Positions 16,655 through 26,346 of a stretch of DNA of 64,000 nt are shown here, one piece after another. The stretch is taken from contig JAJDVB010000178.1 of assembly GCA_022826345.1 (NCBI GenBank), positions 1 to 64,000 on the forward strand, in the 5' to 3' direction. Origin of the DNA: Alphaproteobacteria bacterium (GTDB taxonomy: Bacteria > Pseudomonadota > Alphaproteobacteria > UBA828). The translations under genes were made by a program, and so were the position numbers. The notes under the pieces are model-generated. The model ran no database searches. It was given only the letters and a program-made list of their open reading frames with translations, and was not told the DNA's origin. Position 1 is the stretch's first letter. Each line of letters opens with the position of its first letter.

Positions 16655-19141
16655 ATGCCCGAGATCATGAGGGACGACGACGGCGTGGGCGCCGGCAAGC
16701 CGCTCCCCAGCCACGCAAAGGCCGTCGTGATCGGTGGCGGCGTGGTGGGCTGTTCGATCCTCTTCCATCTCGCCAAGTTCGGCTGGAAGGACGTGATCCT
16801 GCTGGAGCGGGAAGAACTCACCGCCGGATCGTCCTGGCACGCGGCCGGGATGATTCACACGCTTTCGTCGGATCCCAACATTTCCCGCCTGCAGGGCTAC
16901 ACGATCAATCTCTACAAGGAGATCCAGGAGACCTCGGGTCAGTCCGTCGGCATGCACAACACCGGCGGCTTCTATCTCGCCTCCACCAGGGACTGGTACG
17001 ACTACCTGAAGCGCGAGCGCTCCAAGGCGCGCTACATGGGGCTCGATCAGGAGTTCATCTCGTTGAAGGAGGCCGCGGAGCGCCATCCCCTGATCGACCC
17101 GAAGCACTACTACGCGGCGCTCTGGGACGAGCTCGACGGCGACGTCGACCCCTCCGGCGCGACCTACGCCTTCGCCAAGTCCGCGCGCGTCCACGGTGCC
17201 CAGTATTTCACGCGGACTCCGGTGGTGGAGACCAACCAGCAGCCGGACGGCTCGTGGGACGTGGTCACACCGCGCGGCACGGTGAACGCCGAGCACATCG
17301 TGAACTGCGGCGGGCTCTGGGCGCGCGAGGTGGGGCAAATGGCGGGCGTCGCGCTCCCGGTCCAGCCGATGGAGCACCACTATCTCATTACCGACACGAT
17401 CCCCGTGATCGCGGAGAGGATGGGGGAAGGCGGCGCTGGCCATTTGCCGGCGGGCATCGACTACGAGGCCAACATCTATTTCCGGCAGGAGCGGCATGGC
17501 GTCCTGCTCGGCACATACGAGCCCAAGTCCACACCGTGGAACGTCTCCGGCACGCCGCTCGACTTTGGCCAGGAGCTGCTGCCGCACGACCTCGACCGCA
17601 TCGCCGACCGGCTGGAGATGTCGTTCGAGCGCATCCCGGCGCTCGGCGAGGCGGGGATCAAGGACATCATCTGCGGACCCTTTACCTTCGGTCCCGACGG
17701 CAACCCTATGATCGGTCCAGTGCCGGGAGTACGGAACTACTGGGTCGCTGTGGGCGTCATGGCGGGCTTCTGCCAGGGCGGCGGGGTCGGACGCAGCATG
17801 GCCGAGTGGATGATCGACGGCGAGCCTTCGATCGATGTGTGGGCGATGGATATCGCTCGCTTCGGCGAGTTCGCGACTCCCGAATGGGGCACGGTCAAGT
17901 CGTCAGAGAATTACGAGCGCCGTTTCGTGATGACCTTTCCCAACGAAACCCTGCCGAAGGGCCGGCGGCAGAAGACCACCGCGCTCTACGACCGGCTGGT
18001 CGTCAAGGGCGCGGTGATGGACCAGGGGTTCGGGCTCGAGCACGCGCTCTGGTTTGCCGACGGGCCGGATGACGCCCACGAGGACCCGTCCTTCCGCCGC
18101 TCTCGTGCCCACGAGTACGTCGCGCGTGAAGTGAAGGCGGTGCGCGAGGCGGTGGGCTGCATCGAGATCGCCAACTATTCCAAGCACGGCTTCGAAGGCC
18201 CTGGTGCCCGCACCTTCCTGGATCGCGTGCTGGCCGGCCGCGTGCCGAAGCCCGGCCGTATCGCGCTGACGCCGATGCTGACGGAGAAGGGCAAGCTCTA
18301 CGGCGATCTCACAGTCGCGTGCCTAGCGGAAGATCGCTTCCTGCTGGTCGGCTCAGGGGTCATGCAGGAGGCGCATCGGCGTTGGTTCCAGCAACGCCTC
18401 GGCACCGGTGTCGAGTACCAGAATCTCTCAGACGCGTTGCACGGCATCGCGCTCTCCGGCCCGAACTCGCGCGATCTGCTCGCCCGTATCACGCGCGACG
18501 ACGTGTCGGCGGAGGCGTTCCGCTTTCGCGATATCCGCCACACTTTCGTCGGTGGGGTGCCGGCGATCGTGTCGCGGCTCAGCTTCTCCGGTGAGCTCGG
18601 CTACGAGATCTATGTTGCGCCGCAGTTCCAGATCGCATTGGCGGAGGCGATCGAGGACGCCGGTGCCGACCTGGGACTGCGCTGGTACGGGGCGCGGACG
18701 CTGATGTCGCTCAGGTTGGAAAAGGCCTGGGGCGTCTGGACACTCGACTATCGCCCCGACTTCACCGCGGCCGAGAGCGGACTCGACGCCTTCATTCAGT
18801 GGGACAAGGAGTTTATCGGCAAGGAGGCGGCGGAAGCCGAGCGACACGAGGGGCCTGACAGGCGCCTGGTGCCGCTGATCATCGACGCGCCAGCGATAGA
18901 CGGCGAGCCCATCGACGTTTCGAACGACGAGGCGATCCTGCGAGACGACACGGCGGTCGGGTATGTGAGCTCCGGCGGCTACGCACATCATGTCGGGCAG
19001 TCCATGGCGATGGGCTATGTGCCGACCGAATTTGCGGTGACCGACGAACGCTTTGACGTCGAGATCCTGGGCGAGATGTTCCCTGCCCGCGTTCACACCA
19101 CGCCGCTCTACGATCCCAACGGCGGGAGAATGCGAAGCTGA
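16655..19141 (+). CDS. Dimethylglycine/sarcosine dehydrogenase-like FAD protein with GcvT domain
   Basis: An 828-residue flavoprotein. An N-terminal DAO fold (about residues 22-395) has the dinucleotide motif VVIGGGVVGCS. GSSWHAAGMI places His62 where dimethylglycine dehydrogenase attaches FAD covalently. The C-terminal half (about 455-820) is a GcvT-like, folate-binding domain (FLLVGSGVMQEAHRRWF; SFSGELGYEIYV). Family members oxidatively demethylate N-methyl amines and hand the one-carbon unit to tetrahydrofolate. Its product path fits the oligopeptide-type importer directly downstream and the Rieske and TMADH-like enzymes nearby. The start at MPEIMRDDD follows a GAGAGAGTT stretch. Substrate within the N-methylglycine/betaine group is not determined. 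Confidence 0.88.
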   Translation: MPEIMRDDDGVGAGKPLPSHAKAVVIGGGVVGCSILFHLAKFGWKDVILLEREELTAGSSWHAAGMIHTLSSDPNISRLQGYTINLYKEIQETSGQSVGMHNTGGFYLASTRDWYDYLKRERSKARYMGLDQEFISLKEAAERHPLIDPKHYYAALWDELDGDVDPSGATYAFAKSARVHGAQYFTRTPVVETNQQPDGSWDVVTPRGTVNAEHIVNCGGLWAREVGQMAGVALPVQPMEHHYLITDTIPVIAERMGEGGAGHLPAGIDYEANIYFRQERHGVLLGTYEPKSTPWNVSGTPLDFGQELLPHDLDRIADRLEMSFERIPALGEAGIKDIICGPFTFGPDGNPMIGPVPGVRNYWVAVGVMAGFCQGGGVGRSMAEWMIDGEPSIDVWAMDIARFGEFATPEWGTVKSSENYERRFVMTFPNETLPKGRRQKTTALYDRLVVKGAVMDQGFGLEHALWFADGPDDAHEDPSFRRSRAHEYVAREVKAVREAVGCIEIANYSKHGFEGPGARTFLDRVLAGRVPKPGRIALTPMLTEKGKLYGDLTVACLAEDRFLLVGSGVMQEAHRRWFQQRLGTGVEYQNLSDALHGIALSGPNSRDLLARITRDDVSAEAFRFRDIRHTFVGGVPAIVSRLSFSGELGYEIYVAPQFQIALAEAIEDAGADLGLRWYGARTLMSLRLEKAWGVWTLDYRPDFTAAESGLDAFIQWDKEFIGKEAAEAERHEGPDRRLVPLIIDAPAIDGEPIDVSNDEAILRDDTAVGYVSSGGYAHHVGQSMAMGYVPTEFAVTDERFDVEILGEMFPARVHTTPLYDPNGGRMRS

Positions 19142-19350
19142 TATGCATTCCTGGACATCGCAAATCGCCAACCAATGGGTGCCGGACGGCGACACGCTCT
19201 CCCCCCAACGGTGCAAGGGGCGACAGGGCATCGGCGATGGGCTAGGCTTGGTCGGCCAGTTCGTTTCGGGCGGGGAGAATGGGGCCGCGTATCTCTTTCC
19301 AAGAGCGGTGCAGCGGTGCCGGCACAGAGCAACACTTGGAGGAAAAGCAG

Positions 19351-21078
19351 ATGAAAGACAGAAAAGTTCTAAGCCGTGATCCGAGGCGCTACACGCTGCC
19401 GTCGGAGCGCGCGTTGGGCGCCGATACGCATTCCTACCTGCCCGAGCTCTGCGATCAGTTGCAGACAGGCAAGATCAACCGGCGCGAGTTCCTGCGCCAT
19501 GCGACGCTGCTCGGCGTGGCTGCCGGCACGGCCTATGCCATGGCCGGCGTACCTGGCGGTGACGTGATCGGCTCCGCCAAGGCCGACGAGGGAACGCCCA
19601 AGGCTGGCGGCGTGCTCAAGGTCTCACAGCGGGTGCAGGCGATGGACGACCCGGCCATCTTCGACTGGGTCGAGAGATCGAACGTTGCCCGCTTCATGGT
19701 GGAGCATCTGTCCCGGACCCGGTCGGACAACATCACGGTCCCCTACCTCGCCGAGAAGTGGGAGGCCTCTGACGACCTCGCGACCTGGGTCTTCCATCTG
19801 CGCCAGGGCATCACCTGGTCGAACGGCGACGCCTTCACTGCCGCCGATGTCGCCCACACGGTGAGCCGCTGGCTCGACCCGGCTGTCGGCTCGTCCAACC
19901 TGGGGCTCTTCGGTGCCATGGTCGAGGCAGATTCGGAAGGCGTGAAGCGGGGCATCGCCAACGCCATCGAGGTGATCGACGATCACACCATCCAGTTCAA
20001 CCTGAAGCAGCCTGATCTGGCCATGCCGGAGAAGTTCTACAACTACCCGACCGCCATCGTGCATAGGGGCTTCGGCGTGGACTACGATGCCGATCTCGCC
20101 GCGAACCCGATCGGCACCGGCCCGTTCGAGCTGGTCCGGAACGACGTGGGCGAGGCCGCCATCCTCAGGAAGGCGCGGGATTGGTGGGCCGGCCCCTTCT
20201 ACCTGGACGAGATCCACTACTACGACCACGGCGAGGACACCAACGCCTGGGTCGCGGCACTTGCTTCGCAGCAGGTAGACATGATCTACCGCCTGCCCAG
20301 CGATGCCCACGAGGCGGTGGCGGCGCTGCCCTTCGTGGACATCCACTCGACGACGACGGCGCAGACTGCGGTTATGCGGTTCCGCGTCACTGAGGCGCCC
20401 TTCGACAATCTCAAGCTGCGCCAGGCGGTGGCGGCCTGCATGGATCACGCGGAGCTGCTGGAGAAGTCCTTCCAGGGTCGCGGCCAGATCGCTGAGAACC
20501 ACCACGTCTGCCCGATCCATCCCGAGTATGCGGAACTGCCGCCGCTCAAGCGGGACATCGAGAAGGCGAAGGCGCTCCTGGCCGAGGCCGGTTATCCCGA
20601 TGGAATCACCATCGAGATCGCCAATGGCGACACCGAGGGCCCGTGGATGACCGACGCCTGCGCGATCTTCAAGAACCAGGCTGCGCCGGCCGGCATCAAC
20701 ATCGATATCAACAAGATGCCGGCGAACCAGTACTGGGAGGTCTGGGACAAGGCGCCGTGGGGTTACACGGCGTGGACGCACCGCCCGCTCGGCACCAAGG
20801 TGCTGGGGCTCGCCTACCGGGCCGGCGTGCCTTGGAACGAATGCGCCTACGACAACCCGGCGTTCGATGCGGCTCTGGACGAGGCCGACGCCACGTTCGA
20901 CGTCAATGAGCGCAAGAAGAAGATGGCCGTCTGCCAGAAGATCCTGCAGGACGATGCAATCATCCCGCAGCCGTTCTGGCGCTCGGTGTACAAGGCGGCA
21001 AACAAGAAGGTGAAGGGCCTGAAGGTGCACCCCACCTTCTATCACCAGTTCCACGAAGTGTGGTTGGACGACGCTTGA
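19351..21078 (+). CDS. Tat-exported oligopeptide-type ABC binding protein
   Basis: A 575-residue SBP_bac_5 protein, the large binding-protein class for peptides, nickel, opines and some betaines. A twin-arginine signal appears after an unusually long polar leader: NRREFLRHATLLGVAAGTAY at about residues 38-57. Mature features include KWEASDDLATWVFHLRQGIT and WSNGDAFTAADVAHTVSRWL, both hallmarks of the family. The ATG at 19351 has GGAGG 8 nt upstream; a longer frame from 19279 lacks support. It heads a complete importer (permeases, double ATPase) and lies 209 bp after the DMGDH-like gene; that gap shows no feature I can name. Confidence 0.93.
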   Translation: MKDRKVLSRDPRRYTLPSERALGADTHSYLPELCDQLQTGKINRREFLRHATLLGVAAGTAYAMAGVPGGDVIGSAKADEGTPKAGGVLKVSQRVQAMDDPAIFDWVERSNVARFMVEHLSRTRSDNITVPYLAEKWEASDDLATWVFHLRQGITWSNGDAFTAADVAHTVSRWLDPAVGSSNLGLFGAMVEADSEGVKRGIANAIEVIDDHTIQFNLKQPDLAMPEKFYNYPTAIVHRGFGVDYDADLAANPIGTGPFELVRNDVGEAAILRKARDWWAGPFYLDEIHYYDHGEDTNAWVAALASQQVDMIYRLPSDAHEAVAALPFVDIHSTTTAQTAVMRFRVTEAPFDNLKLRQAVAACMDHAELLEKSFQGRGQIAENHHVCPIHPEYAELPPLKRDIEKAKALLAEAGYPDGITIEIANGDTEGPWMTDACAIFKNQAAPAGINIDINKMPANQYWEVWDKAPWGYTAWTHRPLGTKVLGLAYRAGVPWNECAYDNPAFDAALDEADATFDVNERKKKMAVCQKILQDDAIIPQPFWRSVYKAANKKVKGLKVHPTFYHQFHEVWLDDA

Positions 21079-21089
21079 GCAACCAGCGG

Positions 21090-21149
21090 CACGGGCGTCT
21101 GCGGGCTCCCGCGCCGCGTCCTTTTGCGCTGCGGGGAGCTGCGCCCGTG
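21090..21149 (+). terminator. Long imperfect hairpin after a binding-protein gene
   Basis: CACGGGCG (21090-21097) pairs with CGCCCGTG (21142-21149), and the inner arms GGCTCCCGC and GCGGGGAGC pair imperfectly around a TTTT-containing loop. It fills the 98-bp gap between the binding-protein stop and the first permease start. It is likely an mRNA 3'-end stabiliser or attenuator. Confidence 0.6.
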
Positions 21150-21176
21150 GGCACTGTCTGACGGCTGGAGCCAGTC

Positions 21177-22109
21177 ATGGTCCAGTTGATCATCCGGCGC
21201 ATCGGCATGATGATTCTCATCTTGCTGGTCGTCGCACTGCTGCTGTTTCTCATTAACGAGGGCGACCCCACGCTTGTCGCCCGTAGCGTTCTCGGCCCCT
21301 ACGCGCAGCCCGAGCAGCTCAACGCCTGGGTGATCGAGAACGGTTACGACCGCTCCGTCATCGTTCGCTATTTCGAATGGATCGGCCGAATATTCGCCGG
21401 CGATCTCGGTTACTCGGTCATCTACAAGCGGCCCGTTAACGAGATTTTCTGGGATCGCCTCGGTAACACCGGCATCCTCGCCGGCATCACCTTCGTCATC
21501 ATGGTCCTGATCGCGCTTACCCTCGGCGTGCTGGCGGGCATGAAGGAGGGATCGCTGCAGGACCGGACGATCTCGGTCTTCTCGATCATCACCACCTCGA
21601 TCCCCGAGTACGCCAGCGCGGTCTTCCTCGTCGGCATCTTCGTCTTTTGGCTTGGCATTCTGCCGGGCACCTCGTCGATGACCTCCGGGTTCGACCCGGT
21701 CCAGATGATCCTGCCGGTGCTGGTGCTGACGCTCTACGGCTTTGGCTACATCGCGCGCATGACCCGCGCGTCGATGGCCGAGGTGATGACCACGCCTTAC
21801 ATCCGAACGGCAGTGCTGAAGGGCCTGCCCTATCGGCACATCATCCTGAAGCATGCGCTGAGAAACGCGCTGATCGCGCCCTTCACCGTGATCATGCTGC
21901 AGATCAACTGGCTCCTGTCCGGCGTGGTCGTGACCGAGTTCGCGTTCGGCTACAAGGGGTTCGGCGCGCTGCTGCTCGAGGCGGCGCTCAGACGCGACAT
22001 CTTCGTCATCGAGGCCTGCGGCACTGCGGCCGTCTTCGTCGCGGTCTTCACACAGACCGTGGGCGACCTCGGCTACACCTATCTGAACCCGAGGATCAGG
22101 TTCAAATGA
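21177..22109 (+). CDS. DppB-type ABC permease
   Basis: A 310-residue permease of the oligopeptide/dipeptide importer class with six predicted helices; the first is IGMMILILLVVALLLFLI. The docking loop reads TRASMAEVMTTPYIRTAVLK followed by GLPYRHIILKHALRNAL, a classic DppB signature. GGAG precedes the ATG by 6 nt. The stop overlaps the next permease start by 4 bp (ATGA), so the two subunits are translationally coupled. Confidence 0.94.
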   Translation: MVQLIIRRIGMMILILLVVALLLFLINEGDPTLVARSVLGPYAQPEQLNAWVIENGYDRSVIVRYFEWIGRIFAGDLGYSVIYKRPVNEIFWDRLGNTGILAGITFVIMVLIALTLGVLAGMKEGSLQDRTISVFSIITTSIPEYASAVFLVGIFVFWLGILPGTSSMTSGFDPVQMILPVLVLTLYGFGYIARMTRASMAEVMTTPYIRTAVLKGLPYRHIILKHALRNALIAPFTVIMLQINWLLSGVVVTEFAFGYKGFGALLLEAALRRDIFVIEACGTAAVFVAVFTQTVGDLGYTYLNPRIRFK

Positions 22110-23011
22110 GCGACGTGCCTCGCACGAACGATGTCGGCACGCCGCTCGCCAGGCTCGGCGCAAGTTTCGCCGCGTCGATTAAGCCGGTGGCGCTGCTCAG
22201 GGAGAGTCCGGTCGGCATGGTCGGGGCCGGCATCGTCCTTGGTTTCGTGATTCTGGCAATCTTCGCCGAGTTCATCGCGCCCTTCGATCCCAACGCGACG
22301 ATGGTGCCCTTCGCCTTTCCAGGTGCGGCGGCGCCGGACGGGGGTATCTTCCTGCTGGGCACCGACCATCTAGGGCGGGATATCCTCTCCCGCATCATCT
22401 TCGGCGGTCAGCGGGTGCTTTTCTATGCCACCGCCGCCACGGCCTGCGCCTACGTGGTGGGTATCCTCATGGGCTTGGCCGCGGGGTACTTCCGGGGCTA
22501 TCTCGACGAAATTCTGTCGTTTGTCGCCAACGTCATCCTCTCGTTCCCCATCATGGTGCTCTACGTGCTGATCATCGCGAAGGTCGGTGCCTCGGGGATC
22601 AACATCATCTTCGCTGTCGTCTTCGCGTCGTCGCCCGGCATCATGCGCATCGTGCGCGGCGTGACTATGGACATCGCGACGCGCGACTACATCGCCGCAG
22701 CCCAGACCCGGGGCGAAGGCCCTTGGTACATCATGCTGATGGAGATCCTGCCCAACGCGCGTGGGCCGTTGATCGTCGATTTCTGCCTGCGCATGGGCTA
22801 CACGACCATCACCATCGGCGCACTTGGCTTCCTCGGCCTCGGTCTGCCGCCGCCGGATCCTGACTGGGGCGGCATGATCACCGAGACCCGCGCCTTCGTC
22901 TCCGGCGGCTTCCCGCACATGGCGATCCTGCCCGCCTGCGCGGTATCGCTGCTGGTTCTCGGATTCAATCTGCTGGCTGACGGGCTGCGCGAAGTGTCGC
23001 TCAGGGACTAG
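22106..23011 (+). CDS. DppC-type ABC permease
   Basis: A 301-residue permease with an N-terminal tail and the DppC segment FAEFIAPFDPNATMVPFAFP followed by GTDHLGRDILSRIIFGGQR. The docking loop is MDIATRDYIAAAQTRGEGPW. Its ATG at 22106 overlaps the TGA of the DppB-type gene. A longer open frame begins upstream but lies within the previous gene and is not used. Confidence 0.94.
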   Translation: MSDVPRTNDVGTPLARLGASFAASIKPVALLRESPVGMVGAGIVLGFVILAIFAEFIAPFDPNATMVPFAFPGAAAPDGGIFLLGTDHLGRDILSRIIFGGQRVLFYATAATACAYVVGILMGLAAGYFRGYLDEILSFVANVILSFPIMVLYVLIIAKVGASGINIIFAVVFASSPGIMRIVRGVTMDIATRDYIAAAQTRGEGPWYIMLMEILPNARGPLIVDFCLRMGYTTITIGALGFLGLGLPPPDPDWGGMITETRAFVSGGFPHMAILPACAVSLLVLGFNLLADGLREVSLRD

Positions 23012-23019
23012 GAGGCGGA

Positions 23020-25131
23020 ATGTCAGATCAGACCCCAGAGCCGCCGGTCCTCGAAATTACGGGCCTCTGCCTCAGCTACTACACGCGGGCCGGCGAGGTT
23101 CCCGCCGTCTACGACTTCGACCTCACGGTGGCCAAGGGCGAATCGGTCGGTCTCGTGGGCGAATCCGGCTGCGGCAAGTCCACCGTGGCAAACGGCGTCA
23201 TGCGCTACATGGGGCACAATGGCGACATCGTAGGCGGCACCATAAAGTTCAAAGGCCGCGACATGGCCGAGATGTCCGAGGAGGAAATCCGCCGGGTGCG
23301 CGGCAAGGACATCGCCATGATCTATCAGGAACCGATGGCCTCGCTCAATCCGAGCCTGACCATCGGCCAGCAGCTCATGGAAGTGCCGATAATCCACGAG
23401 GGCGTGAGCCGGAACGAAGCCTTCCAGCGCGCCTACGACATGCTGTCGGCGGTGCATATTCCGGACCCGAAGCGGCTGATGATCTCCTATCCCCACCAGG
23501 TCTCCGGCGGCCAGCAGCAGCGCGTGGTGATTGCCATGGCGCTGCTCTCACGGCCGGCGCTGCTCTTGCTGGACGAGCCGACGACGGCACTCGACGTGAC
23601 GGTGGAGGCGGGCATCGTCGAGTTGATCGCCGAGCTCAGCCGCGAGACTGGCTCCTCGCTGCTCTACATCTCCCACAATCTCGGTCTGATGCTGGAGGTC
23701 TGCGACCGCATCTGCGTGATGTATTCGGGCGAGGTGGTGGAGGAGGGCACGATCGACTCCATCTTCTCCTGGCCCAAGCACCCCTACACGCAGGGCCTCT
23801 TCGGCTGCATCCCGCTGCCGCACGCCGACAAGAACGCGCGCCCCCTGGTGTCGATCAAGGGCCAGCTTCCGCTCCCGCACGAGCGGCCCGAGGGCTGCAA
23901 TTTTGGGCCTCGCTGCGGGTTCTTCGAGCAGGGGCGGTGTGACAAGGGCCTGATCCCCATGGAGGGCGTGCACACCGACGAAGACCCGGCGCATCGGGTG
24001 CGATGTATGCGCTGGGAGGGAATTGACGTCAGCGAGGCGGTGCGTGTCGACGAAGTCCGCGAGCCCATCGAGGTCGGCGAGACGGTCCTCGAGGTCGCCG
24101 ACATGCGCAAGTATTACAAGGTGCGCGACCGCTCGTTGGCTGCACTCGTCTCCGGCGGTGCGGTACGCGAGGTCAAGGCGAACGAGAGCATCAGCTTCCG
24201 CGCGGGCGAGGGCGAGACCGTCGCCATCGTGGGGGAGTCAGGCTGTGGCAAATCCACCTTCGCCAAGGTGCTGATGGGGCTGGAGACTGCGACTGACGGC
24301 GAGGTCGTGCTCGACGGAACCGATCTCGGCAGCATCCCGGTCAACAAGCGCTCGGCAGACCAGCTCGCCTCGCTCCAGATGGTCTTCCAGAACCCGAACG
24401 ACACCCTCAACCCGTCGCACTCGGTCGGCTACCAGATCGGCAGGGTGATCAAGCGCTTCGGCATCGAGCGTGATTCGATCAAGCGGAAGGATCGCGTGTA
24501 CGAGCTGCTCGACACGGTGAAGCTGCCGCGCGCCTTCATGACCCGGAAGCCGCGGCAGCTTTCGGGCGGGCAGAAGCAGCGGGTGGGTATCGCCCGCGCC
24601 TTCGCCGGCAACCCGAAAACGGTGATTGCGGACGAGCCGATCTCGGCGCTGGACGTTTCGGTCGCTGCGGCGGTCACGGAACTGCTGATGGATATTCAGC
24701 GCGAGCACCGCACGACGTTGCTCTTTATCAGCCACGACCTTTCGGCGGTGCGGTATCTCTCCGACCGCGTGGTGGTGATGTATCTCGGGCAGATCATGGA
24801 GCGCGGCTCGACGGAGCAAATCTTCGCGCCGCCCTATCACCCCTACACTGAAGCGCTGCTCTCCGCGGTGCCGATCGCGGACCCCGAGGTGGAGCGGCGG
24901 CGCATCGTGCTGGAAGGCACGCTGCCGAGCCCGCTCAACCCGCCCAAGGGGTGTCCCTTCTCCACCCGCTGCCCGCGCAAGCTCGGCGACATCTGCGAGA
25001 CCGACCCCCCGCCTCTCCAGGCCAACGCCGATCGCCACGTCATCGCCTGCCATATCCCGCTCGAGGAGCTTCGCGATGTGGAGCCGGTGATCACCATCCC
25101 CGACCGCGACGAGCTCCACGCTGCACAGTAA
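23020..25131 (+). CDS. Fused double ATPase of an oligopeptide-type importer (DppD-DppF fusion)
   Basis: A 703-residue protein with two complete ABC ATPase modules. Module 1 has GESGCGKSTVANGV and VSGGQQQRVVIAMAL; module 2 has GESGCGKSTFAKVL and LSGGQKQRVGIARAF. Each is followed by the Cys-containing oligopeptide-importer C-terminal segment (GCNFGPRCGFFEQGRC; GCPFSTRCPRKLGDIC) that binds an iron-sulfur cluster in some DppD homologues. Two-in-one ATPases are known in this family (YejF, GsiA). AGGAGG sits 4 nt before the ATG. It completes the importer begun at 19351 and is followed by an M24 enzyme after 4 bp. Confidence 0.94.
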   Translation: MSDQTPEPPVLEITGLCLSYYTRAGEVPAVYDFDLTVAKGESVGLVGESGCGKSTVANGVMRYMGHNGDIVGGTIKFKGRDMAEMSEEEIRRVRGKDIAMIYQEPMASLNPSLTIGQQLMEVPIIHEGVSRNEAFQRAYDMLSAVHIPDPKRLMISYPHQVSGGQQQRVVIAMALLSRPALLLLDEPTTALDVTVEAGIVELIAELSRETGSSLLYISHNLGLMLEVCDRICVMYSGEVVEEGTIDSIFSWPKHPYTQGLFGCIPLPHADKNARPLVSIKGQLPLPHERPEGCNFGPRCGFFEQGRCDKGLIPMEGVHTDEDPAHRVRCMRWEGIDVSEAVRVDEVREPIEVGETVLEVADMRKYYKVRDRSLAALVSGGAVREVKANESISFRAGEGETVAIVGESGCGKSTFAKVLMGLETATDGEVVLDGTDLGSIPVNKRSADQLASLQMVFQNPNDTLNPSHSVGYQIGRVIKRFGIERDSIKRKDRVYELLDTVKLPRAFMTRKPRQLSGGQKQRVGIARAFAGNPKTVIADEPISALDVSVAAAVTELLMDIQREHRTTLLFISHDLSAVRYLSDRVVVMYLGQIMERGSTEQIFAPPYHPYTEALLSAVPIADPEVERRRIVLEGTLPSPLNPPKGCPFSTRCPRKLGDICETDPPPLQANADRHVIACHIPLEELRDVEPVITIPDRDELHAAQ

Positions 25132-25135
25132 GCCC

Positions 25136-26344
25136 ATGAGCGAGGTGCCGCCGGCGCCCGACGAGACGGCGCTTCGGCTGGGCAGGCTGGCGCGGCTCCG
25201 CGCCGAGATGGCGCGGTTCGACTGCGCGGCACTGGTGCTGACCGATCCGCACAACGTCCGCTACGCCACCGGCGCACGGAACATGATGCCCTTCCTCCTG
25301 CGCAATCCGGCTCGGTACGTGTTCGTGCCGCTGGAAGGACCGGTCGTACTGTTCGAGTTCGCGGGTTGCGAGCACCTGGAACGCGACAATCCCGCGATCG
25401 ACGAGATCCGAATATCCACAACGGTCTCTTACGTGGCGCGCGGGCCGCTGCTCGATGAGACGGCCAAGGTCTGGGCTGCAGAGATCGCGGCGCTGATGCG
25501 CCAGCACTGTCCGGGCGAGACACGGATCGGCCTGGAGCGCATCGATGCACGGGCCGTAGGCCATCTGGCGGATCAAGGCTTCACGATCCTCGACGCCCAA
25601 GCGCCGGCGGAGCGGGCGCGCTCCATAAAGACGCCGGAGGAAATTATCTGTTCGAAGCGTTCGATGGCGTGCGTCATGGCGGCGGAGAGTGCGTTGGAGG
25701 AGGCCATCAAGCCTGGGATTACCGAGAACGCGCTTTGGGCAGAATTCCATCGGCACGTGATCGCCAATGATGCAGACTACGTTGAGACGCGGTTGCTCAG
25801 CTCGGGCGAGAAAACCAACCCCTGGTTTCAAGAGACCGGAGAGCGCGTGATTCGCGCCGGCGAGCTCGTTGCCCACGACACTGATGTCGTCGGGCCGCAC
25901 GGCTATTACGCGGATTTCTCGCGCACATTTCTCTGCGGCGACGGGAAGCCGACGCCGGAGCAGCAGACGCTTTATCGTCTCGCCCACGAGCAGATTCATC
26001 ACAACCTGACACTGATCCGGGCGGGGCGGGCTTTCAGGGAAATTACGGAAGCAGCGTGGGAAATTCCGGCTCCGTATTACGCCCGGCGGTACTACTTGAT
26101 GATTCACGGCATCGGCGCCACCGGCGAATACCCCTACGTCGTTTACGAAGCCGATTACGACTCCGGCCAGAACTATGACGGCATCGTCGAACCCAACATG
26201 ACCTTGTGCATCGAGAGCTTCATCGGCCACGAAAAGGGCGGCGAGGGGGTGAAGCTAGAACAGCAGGTCCTGGTCACCGAGTCCGGCGTCGAGCTGATGA
26301 GCACGTTTCCCTTCGACGAGAGGTTGCTCGGCCGCGAGCTGTGA
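25136..26344 (+). CDS. M24 pita-bread enzyme, DddP-like paralogue 1 (Gly at the catalytic Asp position)
   Basis: A 402-residue creatinase/aminopeptidase-P-fold protein (N-terminal creatinase domain about 15-160, catalytic domain about 170-395). The six metal ligands are present as Asp248, Asp250, Asp260, His324, Glu360 and Glu375. The Asp250-Asp260 and Glu360-Glu375 spacings match those I recall for DMSP lyase DddP. Tyr319, five residues before the His, is kept. At His+6, where DddP has its catalytic Asp (HGVGLCD), this protein has Gly330 (HGIGATG), so DMSP cleavage is unlikely. Peptidase, creatinase-like amidinohydrolase or another C-N or C-S cleaving role is possible. It starts 4 bp after the importer ATPase, suggesting it acts on the imported solute. 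Confidence 0.82.
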   Translation: MSEVPPAPDETALRLGRLARLRAEMARFDCAALVLTDPHNVRYATGARNMMPFLLRNPARYVFVPLEGPVVLFEFAGCEHLERDNPAIDEIRISTTVSYVARGPLLDETAKVWAAEIAALMRQHCPGETRIGLERIDARAVGHLADQGFTILDAQAPAERARSIKTPEEIICSKRSMACVMAAESALEEAIKPGITENALWAEFHRHVIANDADYVETRLLSSGEKTNPWFQETGERVIRAGELVAHDTDVVGPHGYYADFSRTFLCGDGKPTPEQQTLYRLAHEQIHHNLTLIRAGRAFREITEAAWEIPAPYYARRYYLMIHGIGATGEYPYVVYEADYDSGQNYDGIVEPNMTLCIESFIGHEKGGEGVKLEQQVLVTESGVELMSTFPFDERLLGREL

Positions 26345-26346
26345 CG

